A DNA stretch of 64,000 nt from Mesorhizobium loti (GTDB lineage: Bacteria > Pseudomonadota > Alphaproteobacteria > Rhizobiales > Rhizobiaceae): the NCBI RefSeq assembly GCF_003148495.1, contig NZ_QGGH01000008.1:124001-188000 (forward strand), read 5' to 3'. Below, in pieces: positions 1 through 8,127 of this stretch (positions are counted from its first letter, which is position 1; each line of letters begins with the position of its first letter). Under the pieces are notes generated by a model. That model did not search any database, was not told where the DNA came from, and saw nothing but the letters and a program-made list of their open reading frames with translations. Made by a program: the position numbers and the translations under genes.

Positions 1-206
1 TTGCGCTGCTGAAACACGCTGACGAACAGACGCGCCTGTGGGGCCTGCCCGAGGTGCGGCTTTACACCAACGCCAGGATGGAGCGGAACATCGCACTCTA
101 TCTGGCCTACGGTTTCCACGAAACGGGTCGCCGGCCCAATCCCTACCGGCCAGGATGGGTGCTCGTCGACATGGCCAAAACCGTCGATGAGATCACCGCG
201 GCCTGA
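1..206 (+). CDS. GNAT-type N-acetyltransferase, C-terminal part
   Basis: The open frame enters from the left edge (codons in phase with base 3) and stops with TGA at 204-206. The 67 visible residues include NARMERNIALYLAYGFHETGR, the usual end of a GNAT fold where an Asn/Arg segment precedes an aromatic 'YxxxGF' helix that contacts acetyl-CoA. The substrate cannot be inferred because the N-terminal half lies outside the window. It is followed after 27 bases by the DUF72 gene on the same strand. The family assignment rests on this one motif. Confidence 0.7.
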   Translation, partial: ALLKHADEQTRLWGLPEVRLYTNARMERNIALYLAYGFHETGRRPNPYRPGWVLVDMAKTVDEITAA

Positions 207-233
207 TCTTTTTCAGCATTTGGGAGGATGACA

Positions 234-1040
234 ATGAGCACATCGGGAACAATCCGCGCCGGCATGGGCGGCTGGACCTTCGAGCCCTGGGATACGTCCT
301 TCTATCCCGACAAGCTTTCCAAGGCCAAGCAGCTGAACTACGCCACTCGGCAGGTGCCGAGCATCGAGGTCAACGGCACCTATTATTCCAGCTTCAAGGA
401 GCCGACCTTCGTCAAATGGGCCAGCGAGGCGCCGGACGGTTTCGTCTATGCGCTGAAGGGCAACCGCTTCGTCACCAACCGGCGCGTGCTCGGCGAGGCC
501 GGCGAGTCGATGATGCGTTTCCTCGGCTCGGGCGTTGCCGCGCTCGGCGAAAAGCTCGGGCCGATCCTGTGGCAGTTCGCGCCGACGAAAAAGTTCGATC
601 CGGACGATTTCGAAGCTTTCCTGAAACTGCTGCCGGAAAAGCAGGACGGCGTTGCGCTGCGCCATGCGGTCGAAGTGCGCAACGACAGTTTTATCGTGCC
701 GGAATTCGCCGCGCTCGTGCGCAAGTACGAGGTCGCGATCGTCTATGCCGACCATGCCAAATATCCTGATATCGCCGACGTCACCGGCGATTTCATCTAT
801 GCCCGGCTGCAGACTGGCAGCGACGACAATCCCGACTGCTACACGCCGAAGGGCCTCGATGAATGGGCGGCGCGCGCCAAGACCTGGGCGGAAGGCAAGG
901 TGCCTGCCGATCTCCGACGCGCCGATCCTTCGACCGAGGCGCCGGTCAAGCCACGCGACGTATTCGTCTACTTCATCACCGAGGGCAAGGTGCGCGCGCC
1001 GTTCGGTGCCATGGCGCTGATGAAGCGCGTGGCGGATTAG
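234..1040 (+). CDS. DUF72 domain-containing TIM-barrel protein
   Basis: A 268-residue protein opening with RAGMGGWTFEPWDTSFYP and followed by a KAKQLNYATRQVPSIEVNGTYY-type segment, both characteristic of the DUF72 (YecE-like) family, which has a TIM-barrel fold and no established reaction. Two in-frame ATGs exist (228 and 234). The Shine-Dalgarno stretch GGGAGG at 222-227 abuts the first but is six bases from the second, so I place the start at 234. A likely cytosolic protein; the short gap from the upstream acetyltransferase could mean co-transcription. The biochemical role is unknown. Confidence 0.88.
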   Translation: MSTSGTIRAGMGGWTFEPWDTSFYPDKLSKAKQLNYATRQVPSIEVNGTYYSSFKEPTFVKWASEAPDGFVYALKGNRFVTNRRVLGEAGESMMRFLGSGVAALGEKLGPILWQFAPTKKFDPDDFEAFLKLLPEKQDGVALRHAVEVRNDSFIVPEFAALVRKYEVAIVYADHAKYPDIADVTGDFIYARLQTGSDDNPDCYTPKGLDEWAARAKTWAEGKVPADLRRADPSTEAPVKPRDVFVYFITEGKVRAPFGAMALMKRVAD

Positions 1041-1293
1041 AGCAGCTAGCCTGCGGCGCTATCCTTCCGTTTAAGCGTCGAATTCCACACTCTCGGGTCC
1101 GGTCCGGCAACTCCTGTCGGAACCTGCAGGGCAGGTTGACCGTTTTTGCCTCACTAGCGGGCGACCGGGCAGGTGCCTCGCGTGGACGCGATAGGCTCGC
1201 TGCTCGCCGAAGACCGGTTTTTCCCAGAGATGGCCAGGCGCGCCCAACCGGCGGAACGCTGGCATCAGGAGAACCGGAAGAAAGCGAGGAAAG

Positions 1294-1551
1294 ATGGCGA
1301 TCATCCTCATCGGGGCGTTGCTCACCATCGCCGGCGTTGTGTACATGGCGGTCGCCGTTCTCAGACGCGGGCGGCTCAGTGATCCGACGCCCGTAGCTTC
1401 AGACCGCCCGATGCCTAATCTCGCAACGTCCGGCCCGACGCTTGAGCCACGACGGCGCGGATTAGGCTTCCTCGGCCTATCACAGAATTGGCCGGGGCTG
1501 CTGATGATGGCTGTCGGCGTCATTCTGCTATTGTCGGGGGTGATCCTCTAA
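1294..1551 (+). CDS. Small two-helix membrane protein, hypothetical
   Basis: An 85-residue protein with a hydrophobic segment at residues 2-22 (ILIGALLTIAGVVYMAVAV), a polar Pro/Arg-rich middle, and a second hydrophobic helix at about 66-85 ending LLMMAVGVILLLSGVIL. A purine-rich AGGAAAG lies just before the ATG. The topology suggests both ends near the membrane with a short loop between. I recognise no family. It stands alone, about 250 bases after the DUF72 gene; that gap shows nothing else I can name. Confidence 0.6.
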   Translation: MAIILIGALLTIAGVVYMAVAVLRRGRLSDPTPVASDRPMPNLATSGPTLEPRRRGLGFLGLSQNWPGLLMMAVGVILLLSGVIL

Positions 1552-1656
1552 CCCAATAAGCCAAGGATTCGCCGCCGTCGTAACCTTATCGATACCTCCT
1601 TGCTGCATGAATCCAGGCAGGCCAAGTCACAGATTTGGGGCAAGGAAACGAGGGGC

Positions 1657-2808
1657 ATGTCGCTTGACTACACTTCACTTCTGCTGGCTGTCGGTTTTTC
1701 CGCCGCCTGCCTGAGCCTGACATTGTTCGGCATGTGGCTGACCGCTCGCTCGGAGAGGTTCCTGCTGACATGGGCGATCAGCCTGGTGTTCGTGGTCGGC
1801 GATATTTTTATCTATGACGCCTATATCGATATGCCTGGGCGCCTGCTGGGCATCGCCACGCTGGCTTTCCTTCTGCTCGGTTTTTCGACAATGCTGGGCG
1901 CCGCCTACCAGTTCAGGACCGGCGGCTCGCCAATGCCGCGAATGGCGATTGCCAGCGCCATTTCGCTGGTTGTGACGTTGCCTCCCATGGCTCTTGGCTA
2001 TGACGGGCTAGGCTTCATGTTCGAAAACGCCTTTGCCGCATTGCTTCTGTTCGCAACGGCGCTCGAATACTGGAAAGGCCGCGACGAAGCCCCTGCCCTC
2101 ACGATCGGCATCACCGCGCTCTATTCGGCCACGGCCACGTCCTTCGCTCTGTGCGCCATGGTTCTTGCCTGGGATGGAAAGCTGATCCTCGGACATGCGC
2201 CCAGCAACTGGGCCGAGGAGCTGAGCCTCATCATCGTCATCGCTAGCATGACCGGGATTGGAGCCTTGTCGTTGGCGCTCAATCAGGGGCGTCTGGCCAG
2301 GCATCATCGCCACAATGCCCTGACCGACCCGCTGACAGGCCTGCTCAACCGCCGCGCCCTGTTCGACCTGCACGGTGATGCCCCGATCGGCGCCTTCACG
2401 GCGGTGGTCGTCTTCGACCTCGACAGCTTCAAGGCCATCAACGACGAATTCGGCCATGCCGCCGGCGATGAGGTGCTGAGGATGTTCGCCAGGGACCTCG
2501 CCGGCAATCTTCGCCCGGCCGACGTCGCCGCGCGCATGGGCGGCGAGGAATTCGCGCTGGTGCTGAAGCGGACCTTGCCCGAGACGGTGGAAGCCACCGC
2601 CGAGGCCATACGGGCAGCTTTCGCCGCGCGTCGCATCGAAACCGAGACCGGTTCGCTCACATGCACGGTCAGTGCCGGATTTGCCCTCGGCACCAAGGAG
2701 GGTCTCAGCTTCGACAAGGTGCTCAGCGCCGCCGACAAGGCGCTCTATGCCGCCAAGCGCGGCGGCCGCAACCGCGTCACCGCCTCGGCATTCCGGCGCG
2801 CGGGTTAG
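1657..2808 (+). CDS. Membrane-anchored diguanylate cyclase (GGDEF)
   Basis: A 383-residue protein: residues 1-210 hold about six or seven hydrophobic helices, and residues 220-380 form a GGDEF domain. The signature appears as GGEEF at 295-299, which is compatible with activity, and is preceded five residues earlier by RPAD (286-289), the RxxD inhibitory I-site that binds c-di-GMP. It should make c-di-GMP from two GTP and be product-inhibited. The frame is open upstream to 1600, but ATG at 1657 has GAGGGG just before it and begins the first hydrophobic helix. It has no EAL domain and no recognisable sensory domain other than the membrane part. Confidence 0.87.
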   Translation: MSLDYTSLLLAVGFSAACLSLTLFGMWLTARSERFLLTWAISLVFVVGDIFIYDAYIDMPGRLLGIATLAFLLLGFSTMLGAAYQFRTGGSPMPRMAIASAISLVVTLPPMALGYDGLGFMFENAFAALLLFATALEYWKGRDEAPALTIGITALYSATATSFALCAMVLAWDGKLILGHAPSNWAEELSLIIVIASMTGIGALSLALNQGRLARHHRHNALTDPLTGLLNRRALFDLHGDAPIGAFTAVVVFDLDSFKAINDEFGHAAGDEVLRMFARDLAGNLRPADVAARMGGEEFALVLKRTLPETVEATAEAIRAAFAARRIETETGSLTCTVSAGFALGTKEGLSFDKVLSAADKALYAAKRGGRNRVTASAFRRAG

Positions 2809-2827
2809 ACTGGTCAGCCTTCATATC

Positions 2828-3436
2828 TTACTGCCAACTATCCGTGACTTCCTGCATCGTCACTGCCTCGACCTGCTCACTGAACCGCGAACGATAAAGC
2901 TCCATCAGCGCATCATGCGTTTGATCCGCGGAGCTGCAGATGGCGTCGGTGACAAGAACGACGCGAAAGCCGCGATCGATGGCGCCCAGCACGGTGGCAA
3001 GCACACAGACGTCGGTTTCACCCCCGGTAATCACCAAGGTGTTTGTGCCTGAACCGTGCAGCAGGGCGTCGAGATGCCCTTCGGTCCATGGCGAATAGAC
3101 GTGCTTGTCGACGAGCTTGGCCGGCGGCACGAACCGTGCAAGTTGTGGCATGAGCTCGATCAGGCCCGGATCGATATGGGAAAGCGTCACCTCTGCCCAC
3201 CGGCGATAGTAGCTCGCCCACATCCCCGGTCCCTCACCTGGCCGCTCGGCCGGGATAAAGCGGGTGAAAAGTGTTCGCTGCGGATGTCTGGCGACCAGTT
3301 CCTCTATGGCCGGCACCACTTTCTCGGCCCATGGTACCGCCCAAGGCCCGGCGGGTCCAAACAAGCGCTGCATGTCGACGCAGATATGCAGGCAATTTTC
3401 GCCAAGCCGTCCGTATACTAGCCCTTTAGCCGCCAC
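2828..3436 (-). CDS. Isochorismatase-like cysteine hydrolase
   Basis: A 202-residue protein with the cysteine-hydrolase triad of the isochorismatase fold: Asp21 in CVDMQ, Lys111 in VDKHVYSPW and Cys144 in GGETDVCVLATV, the last preceded by the usual glycine pair. Family members hydrolyse isochorismate, nicotinamide, N-carbamoyl compounds or related amides, and the sequence does not say which. It is convergent with the diguanylate cyclase, whose stop is only 19 bases away. The protein is cytosolic, with no signal peptide. Confidence 0.85.
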   Translation of the reverse strand: MAAKGLVYGRLGENCLHICVDMQRLFGPAGPWAVPWAEKVVPAIEELVARHPQRTLFTRFIPAERPGEGPGMWASYYRRWAEVTLSHIDPGLIELMPQLARFVPPAKLVDKHVYSPWTEGHLDALLHGSGTNTLVITGGETDVCVLATVLGAIDRGFRVVLVTDAICSSADQTHDALMELYRSRFSEQVEAVTMQEVTDSWQ

Positions 3437-3555
3437 AGCCGGTCTCCGTCGACTGCGCTGTACTGACCTGTCCGCCTGGCGGCTTCCGCCTCGGCCACGT
3501 CACCCTGTCATCCTTACAAAGTTGGGGGCCAGCCGAAGCCAGCCCCTGTTGATCC

Positions 3556-3840
3556 TCAATCCTGATGCTCGGGCATGGCCTTGAGCTGTTCTTTGGTCCA
3601 AGTGGTGACCGCATGAACGTCGCCGTTCTCGTCGCGCATGAAGTCCAGCTGGTTGGCCGGTACGGCAACCGGTTTTGCGCCGATGCCCAGGAAGCCGCCG
3701 ACGTCGACGACGACCTCGCTGCCGTGCAAGTGAGAGACTGTACCGACCTTCTCATCCTCCGCACCGTAAATGGTCGCGCCGTCGAGTATGTCGGAGGTCA
3801 ATTCATTGCTGGTAAGGCGTACGTGGTTGGTGTGATCCAT
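3556..3840 (-). CDS. PRC-barrel domain protein
   Basis: A 94-residue protein whose central part (LDGATIYGAEDEKVGTVSHL) is a PRC-barrel start, followed by a DVGGFLGIGAKPVAVP strand pair. Such small stand-alone PRC-barrel proteins are common and often stress-associated in Hyphomicrobiales, and their ligand is unknown. The frame extends upstream, but ATG at 3840 has AGGAG eight bases before it and begins the conserved region, so I chose it. It lies between the isochorismatase-like gene and the pyrophosphatase-like gene, all on the minus strand with gaps over 100 bases. Confidence 0.8.
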   Translation of the reverse strand: MDHTNHVRLTSNELTSDILDGATIYGAEDEKVGTVSHLHGSEVVVDVGGFLGIGAKPVAVPANQLDFMRDENGDVHAVTTWTKEQLKAMPEHQD

Positions 3841-3981
3841 AGCTGCATCTCCTGTTGGAACTGTTGCAACCTGCGACCGGACGAACGGTTCCGCGTGGAT
3901 TGATACCGCGCGATAAAGTCTGACGGGCAGCACGTGCTGGAATTAGACGGGCAGCCAGCGAGAGTCGCAACCTCGATCCAC

Positions 3982-4515
3982 TCAACGGCGAGCTGAAAAG
4001 GCCTTCACACCTATCTTGATGGCCTTGCGAGCTTCGGCGGCATTTTGCCAGCCTTTAAACTTGATGGTCTTGCCGGTTCCAAGCACCGAGGAGACAAAGA
4101 ACTGCTCGATCTCACGCCGCAGGTCATCTGGAACGTGATCCGCCGCAACGGGCTCATCGGGAGCATCCTCCCTGTGCGGACAGAAGACATAGCGGTCGTT
4201 GCGCAGAACCTCACCGCCTTCGTCCTTCTGCTTGACGCGCAAGGCGCCTAGCAAGTTGCATTTGATCACGACTCCGGGAGCCGTGGCTGCCTGATGAATC
4301 ACAAGCCCATCAAGAGGGTCGCCGTCTTCGCCTAGCGTCGAAGGAATGAAGCCCCAGTCATAGGGATACATCATGCCGACCGGCAAGGGACGGACATAGC
4401 CGAACATCTGCGTTCGCGGCTCGAAGGCCAGTTTCGCCGTCGCGCCACGTGGCGTTTCGACCACCACTCTGATGAGGCCCTTCGTGATTGTGGTCAGCTT
4501 CAGATAATTGGGCAT
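3982..4515 (-). CDS. Inorganic pyrophosphatase-like protein with altered active site
   Basis: A 177-residue family I pyrophosphatase homologue. The metal-binding signature is present as EDGDPLD (residues 63-69, Asp64/66/69), preceded by YPYDWGFIP. By hand alignment to E. coli Ppa several other active-site positions are changed: Glu31 becomes Ala30, Asp102 becomes Val103, Lys104 becomes Arg105, and the Tyr141-Lys142 pair lies in a segment reading QFFVSS. It may be a poor pyrophosphatase or act on another phosphoanhydride, and a canonical ppa probably exists elsewhere. The start is ATG at 4515; a TTG codon immediately upstream is also open but less likely. Confidence 0.75.
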   Translation of the reverse strand: MPNYLKLTTITKGLIRVVVETPRGATAKLAFEPRTQMFGYVRPLPVGMMYPYDWGFIPSTLGEDGDPLDGLVIHQAATAPGVVIKCNLLGALRVKQKDEGGEVLRNDRYVFCPHREDAPDEPVAADHVPDDLRREIEQFFVSSVLGTGKTIKFKGWQNAAEARKAIKIGVKAFSARR

Positions 4516-4609
4516 CAAGATGCCTCTCGCTTTTGGTTGTGTGGCAGCGATGGAACTTCACAACGCGAAGAATGTTCCGAAAGGCAAAACCTGTCGGGAG
4601 AGCCCATGC

Positions 4610-4819
4610 ATGACAAAAGCTTCGCTGCACCTTCTGAAGGGGATCGGTTATTTAATCTCGACCGGGAGTGTGATCCTGCTCGCCATCGTGAGTTGGTCGA
4701 GCGCTGCAAAAAGCCCAGTGCTTACCGCCTGTTTGATTGGCGGCGCAGCGCTGTCCATCGTCGGGATGTTCTGCCGTTGGCTGACCTACCAAATCGAGAA
4801 GCGCCGGCAGGACAACTAG
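4610..4819 (+). CDS. Small two-helix membrane protein, hypothetical
   Basis: A 69-residue protein starting MTKASLHLLKGIGYLISTGS, with two hydrophobic helices (about 10-30 and 37-56) joined by a short polar loop, and a basic tail IEKRRQDN. GGGAG at 4596-4600 lies nine bases before ATG 4610. The frame is open further upstream, but that part overlaps the divergent pyrophosphatase-like gene and has no good ribosome site. The basic tail suggests a cytoplasmic C-terminus. No family recognised. Confidence 0.55.
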   Translation: MTKASLHLLKGIGYLISTGSVILLAIVSWSSAAKSPVLTACLIGGAALSIVGMFCRWLTYQIEKRRQDN

Positions 4820-4929
4820 ATGAAGGGCATTTCGATATGTTGGAGCTCGGGGGCAGATAGTTAAGCCCGCGCGCAGAGCGATCAGCTATGCTGCGTCAGT
4901 GATGTAAACCGACTGCGATCTAAGCGACC

Positions 4930-5106
4930 CTATGCCGCCATGACGATTTCATTGAAGGCATCCAGGTCGACATAGAAGACCTTGGTGATCTCTTCGATCA
5001 GGTCGTCGTATTCGCAGCCCTGTGACCTCAAGATATTGATGGCAGCGATGATGTCGACGCGTTCGGTAAGCCGCCGCTTCTGGTAGTCCTCGACGTAACG
5101 TTCCAT
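4930..5106 (-). CDS. Small acidic protein of 58 residues, hypothetical
   Basis: A short frame reading MERYVEDYQKRRLTERVDII and ending DLDAFNEIVMAA, from ATG at 5104-5106 to TAG at 4930-4932. AAGGGAC lies six bases before the start, and the codon use (GTC, GAC, CTG, ATC preferred) resembles the neighbouring genes. The sequence predicts two or three amphipathic helices with no membrane segment or signal. A bacterial DNA-binding or adaptor role is possible but unsupported. It lies alone between the small membrane gene and urtE. Confidence 0.6.
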   Translation of the reverse strand: MERYVEDYQKRRLTERVDIIAAINILRSQGCEYDDLIEEITKVFYVDLDAFNEIVMAA

Positions 5107-5376
5107 GGCTGTCCCTTAGCCTGTGTGCCCAAACGCGTTTGAACGACAGAGATCGCAGGAGGGAAGCTAGGAAGCTTTGCTTGCGTGAAACTTGCCCGGT
5201 GCTAGCCGCGCCCTCGATCTGCGATAACCAGACTGATACGGAAGCGGCCGACTCACAAAAGCCATGGGAAAGACTAGCACGCAGCTCATGGTGCGCTAGT
5301 GACGCAGATGGCTGGATCGGAGAAATATTAGACTTGCGAATGATTTCGGACCGTCAACTGAAGTCCGACGACGATT

Positions 5377-6072
5377 CTAGACGGTCAGGAACTTCCTGAC
5401 ATCAGCACGGTCCAAATCTTCCGCCGGGCCGGTATGGACGATCAGACCCCGGTCCATGATGTTGACCTCGTCGGCGAGCTCTCGGCAGAAATCGAGATAT
5501 TGTTCGACCAAAAGCACCGCGATGCCGGCCTGGTCGCGCAGATAGCGGATGGCGCGGCCGATATCCTTGATGATCGACGGCTGGATGCCTTCGGTCGGCT
5601 CGTCGAGCACCAACAGCTTCGGCCGCATCACCAATGCCCTGCCGATGGCGAGCTGCTGCTGCTGCCCGCCGGAAAGATCGCCGCCACGGCGACCGAGCAT
5701 CTGCTTCAGCACCGGGAACAGCTCGAAGACATGCGCCGGAATGTTGCGGTCGGCCCGCTTCAGCGGTGCAAAGCCTGATTCCAGGTTCTCCCGCACGGTG
5801 AGCAGCGGAAAGATTTCCCTGCCCTGCGGCACGAATGCGATGCCCGACCGGGCGCGGTCATACGCCGCGCTCCGGTCGAGCGCCTTCCCCTCGAAGGCAA
5901 CGCTTCCGCTCGTCAGCCGGTGGTGGCCGACGATCGATCTCATCAAACTGGTCTTGCCGACGCCGTTGCGGCCGAGTACGCAAGTAATCTTGCCGGCGCC
6001 CGCCTTCAGCGACACGCCGCGCAGCGCCTGGGCGGCGCCGTAGTGCAGCGTGGCATTGGAAACTTCGAGCAT
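5377..6072 (-). CDS. urtE: Urea ABC transporter ATP-binding subunit UrtE
   Basis: A 231-residue ABC ATPase with Walker A GRNGVGKTSLM, signature LSGGQQQQLAIGRAL, Walker B LLVLDEPTEGIQPSII and H-loop region VLLVEQYLDFC. The LivF-like type, the 'EGIQPSII' segment and the position as last gene of the urtABCDE set identify UrtE, one of the two nucleotide-binding subunits powering urea uptake. It starts 69 bases after the urtD stop. Downstream, a weak hairpin (TCGGAC...GTCCGA, 5346-5368) may help end the transcript. No urease gene follows in the window. Confidence 0.93.
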   Translation of the reverse strand: MLEVSNATLHYGAAQALRGVSLKAGAGKITCVLGRNGVGKTSLMRSIVGHHRLTSGSVAFEGKALDRSAAYDRARSGIAFVPQGREIFPLLTVRENLESGFAPLKRADRNIPAHVFELFPVLKQMLGRRGGDLSGGQQQQLAIGRALVMRPKLLVLDEPTEGIQPSIIKDIGRAIRYLRDQAGIAVLLVEQYLDFCRELADEVNIMDRGLIVHTGPAEDLDRADVRKFLTV

Positions 6073-6141
6073 GTCAGCGCCTTCTCCAGAATCGGAGAAA
6101 CGACAGATCGAAGCGATGGAATTGCACCCGCCAGACCATAT

Positions 6142-6888
6142 TCATCTCCCCAAATAGACTTCGACGACGCGCTCGTCGGCCGATACGAAATCGAGTGTGC
6201 CTTCGCTAAGCACCGAGCCCTCATGCAGGCAGGTGACCTTGACGCCGAGTTCGCGCACGAAATGCATGTCGTGCTCGACGACGATGACCGAATGGTCGCG
6301 CGCGATGTCCTTGAGCAGCCGTGCGGTTTCCTCGGTCTCTGCGTCGGTCATGCCGGCGACCGGTTCGTCGACCAGAAGCAGTTTCGGATCCTGCGCCAAG
6401 AGCATGCCGATCTCGAGCCACTGCTTTTGTCCATGACTGAGATTGGCTGCGAATTCGTTGCGCTTGTCGCCAAGCCGGATGATGCCGAGGATGTCGTCGA
6501 TCTGCCGCATCTCGGCTGCCGAGCGGCGATGAAACAGCGCCGGGAAGATCGAGCGCGGCCCCTTCAGCGCCAGCATCAGGTTCTCTTCGATCGTGTGGCT
6601 TTCGAACACGGTCGGCTTCTGGAACTTGCGGCCGATGCCCATCATGGCGATCTCGGCCTCGTCATGCTTCGTGAGATCGACCTGGCCGTCGAAGAACACC
6701 TCGCCCTCGTCGGGCCGCGTCTTGCCGGTGACGATGTCCATCATCGTCGTCTTGCCGGCGCCGTTGGGGCCGATGATGGCGCGCATCTCGCCCTTGTCGA
6801 GCACCAGTGACAGATTGTTGATGGCGCGAAAGCCATCGAAGGAAACCGAGACGCCGTCGAGATAGAGGATGGTGTTCGACTTTGACAT
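6142..6888 (-). CDS. urtD: Urea ABC transporter ATP-binding subunit UrtD
   Basis: A 248-residue ABC ATPase with Walker A GPNGAGKTTMM, signature LSHGQKQWLEIGMLL and Walker B LLLVDEPVAGMTDAE. The LSHGQKQWLEIG form of the signature is typical of UrtD, the LivG-like subunit of the urea importer. It pairs with UrtE at the inner face of the membrane to drive the UrtB/UrtC permease. Only six bases separate it from the end of urtC, so the two are co-transcribed and probably translationally coupled. Confidence 0.94.
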   Translation of the reverse strand: MSKSNTILYLDGVSVSFDGFRAINNLSLVLDKGEMRAIIGPNGAGKTTMMDIVTGKTRPDEGEVFFDGQVDLTKHDEAEIAMMGIGRKFQKPTVFESHTIEENLMLALKGPRSIFPALFHRRSAAEMRQIDDILGIIRLGDKRNEFAANLSHGQKQWLEIGMLLAQDPKLLLVDEPVAGMTDAETEETARLLKDIARDHSVIVVEHDMHFVRELGVKVTCLHEGSVLSEGTLDFVSADERVVEVYLGR

Positions 6889-6894
6889 GGTCGC

Positions 6895-8127
6895 TCACTC
6901 CGCCGGCTGCGGTTCGGGGCTGGATGCGGACCAGTCGCCGGGCTTTCTCGCCGCGCTGCGCACGATCTTCGCCGGCGGCTGGACGTCAGGGTCGGCGCCG
7001 GCTTCCTCGGCAATCGAGGCTGCTCGCAACGCTCTGGCGTTGCCGCGCCAGGAATCCCACATGCCGATGATGCCCTTGGGCAGCAAAAGCGTGACGGCGA
7101 CGAACAGCCCACCCAAGGCAAACAGCCAGAATTCCGGCAGCACGCCGGTGAACCAGGACTTGCCGGCATTGACCAGCAACGCACCGATGATCGGCCCGAC
7201 GATGGTGCCGCGCCCGCCGACGGCCGCCCATACCACGACTTCAATCGAATTGGCCGGCTCGAATTCGCCGGGGTTGATGATGCCGACCTGCGGCACGTAG
7301 AGCGCGCCGGCGATGCCGGCCATGACGGCCGAGACGGTGAAGGCGAACAGTTTTACGTTCTCCGCCCGCCAGCCAAGGAAGCGCGTGCGGCTCTCGGCAT
7401 CGCGTACCGCCATCAAGAGCTTGCCGTATTTGGAGCCGACGATCGCCCAGGTGACGAAGACGGCGACCGCGAGCGTGACCGCACTGGCGGCAAACAGCGC
7501 CGAACGCGTCGCGTCGGCCTGCACGTTGAAGCCCAGAATATCCTTGAAATCGGTCAGGCCGTTGTTGCCGCCGAAACCCATATCGTTGCGGAAAAAGGCA
7601 AGCAGCAGCGCATAAGTCATCGCCTGGGTGATGATCGAGAGATAAACGCCGGTGACGCGGCTGCGGAAGGCGAACCAGCCGAAGACGAAAGCCAGCAGGC
7701 CAGGCACCGCCAGCACCATGAGGCCGGCAAACCAGAAATGGTCGAAGCCATACCAGAACCACGGCAATTCCTTGTAGTTCAGGAACACCATGAAGTCGGG
7801 CAGGATCGGGTTGCCATAGACGCCGCGCGAGCCGATCTGGCGCATCAGATACATGCCCATCGCATAACCGCCGAGCGCGAAGAAGGCGCCGTGGCCGAGC
7901 GAGAGAATGCCGCAATAGCCCCAGACAAGATCGAGCGCCAAGGCGAGCAGCGCATAGCAGAGATATTTGCCGGTCAGCGCGACGATGTAGGATGGCACAT
8001 AGAAGGCGTTGGCCGGCGAAACGGCCAGGTTGAGCAGCGGCACGATGACGGCCACAGCCAACAGGATGAAGATCGTGATGGCGATGCGGCGGTCCGCACC
8101 CGCGGCGAAGAAGCGTCCCGTGATCAT
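6895..8127 (-). CDS. urtC: Urea ABC transporter permease UrtC
   Basis: A 410-residue LivM-type inner-membrane permease with about ten hydrophobic helices. It begins MITGRFFAAGADRRIAITIF and includes the branched-chain permease motif WAAVGGRGTIVGPIIGALLV near the C-terminal third. The frame runs far upstream inside urtB, but ATG at 8127 forms an ATGA overlap with the urtB stop and gives the normal length. A polar tail (about residues 370-410) rich in Ala, Pro and Glu follows the last helix. With UrtB it forms the transmembrane path for urea. Confidence 0.94.
   Translation of the reverse strand: MITGRFFAAGADRRIAITIFILLAVAVIVPLLNLAVSPANAFYVPSYIVALTGKYLCYALLALALDLVWGYCGILSLGHGAFFALGGYAMGMYLMRQIGSRGVYGNPILPDFMVFLNYKELPWFWYGFDHFWFAGLMVLAVPGLLAFVFGWFAFRSRVTGVYLSIITQAMTYALLLAFFRNDMGFGGNNGLTDFKDILGFNVQADATRSALFAASAVTLAVAVFVTWAIVGSKYGKLLMAVRDAESRTRFLGWRAENVKLFAFTVSAVMAGIAGALYVPQVGIINPGEFEPANSIEVVVWAAVGGRGTIVGPIIGALLVNAGKSWFTGVLPEFWLFALGGLFVAVTLLLPKGIIGMWDSWRGNARALRAASIAEEAGADPDVQPPAKIVRSAARKPGDWSASSPEPQPAE

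Noticed and set aside
1071..1523. Minus-strand 150-codon frame opposite the small membrane gene
   Set aside because: The plus-strand frame has a ribosome site and two membrane helices; the opposite one has neither.
5107..5376. Urease genes expected beside the urea importer
   Set aside because: No urease gene occurs anywhere in the window; only a small protein and spacer DNA follow urtE.
5139..5399. Plus-strand 86-codon frame before urtE
   Set aside because: Codon use is poor and it overlaps the end of urtE; no motif is seen.
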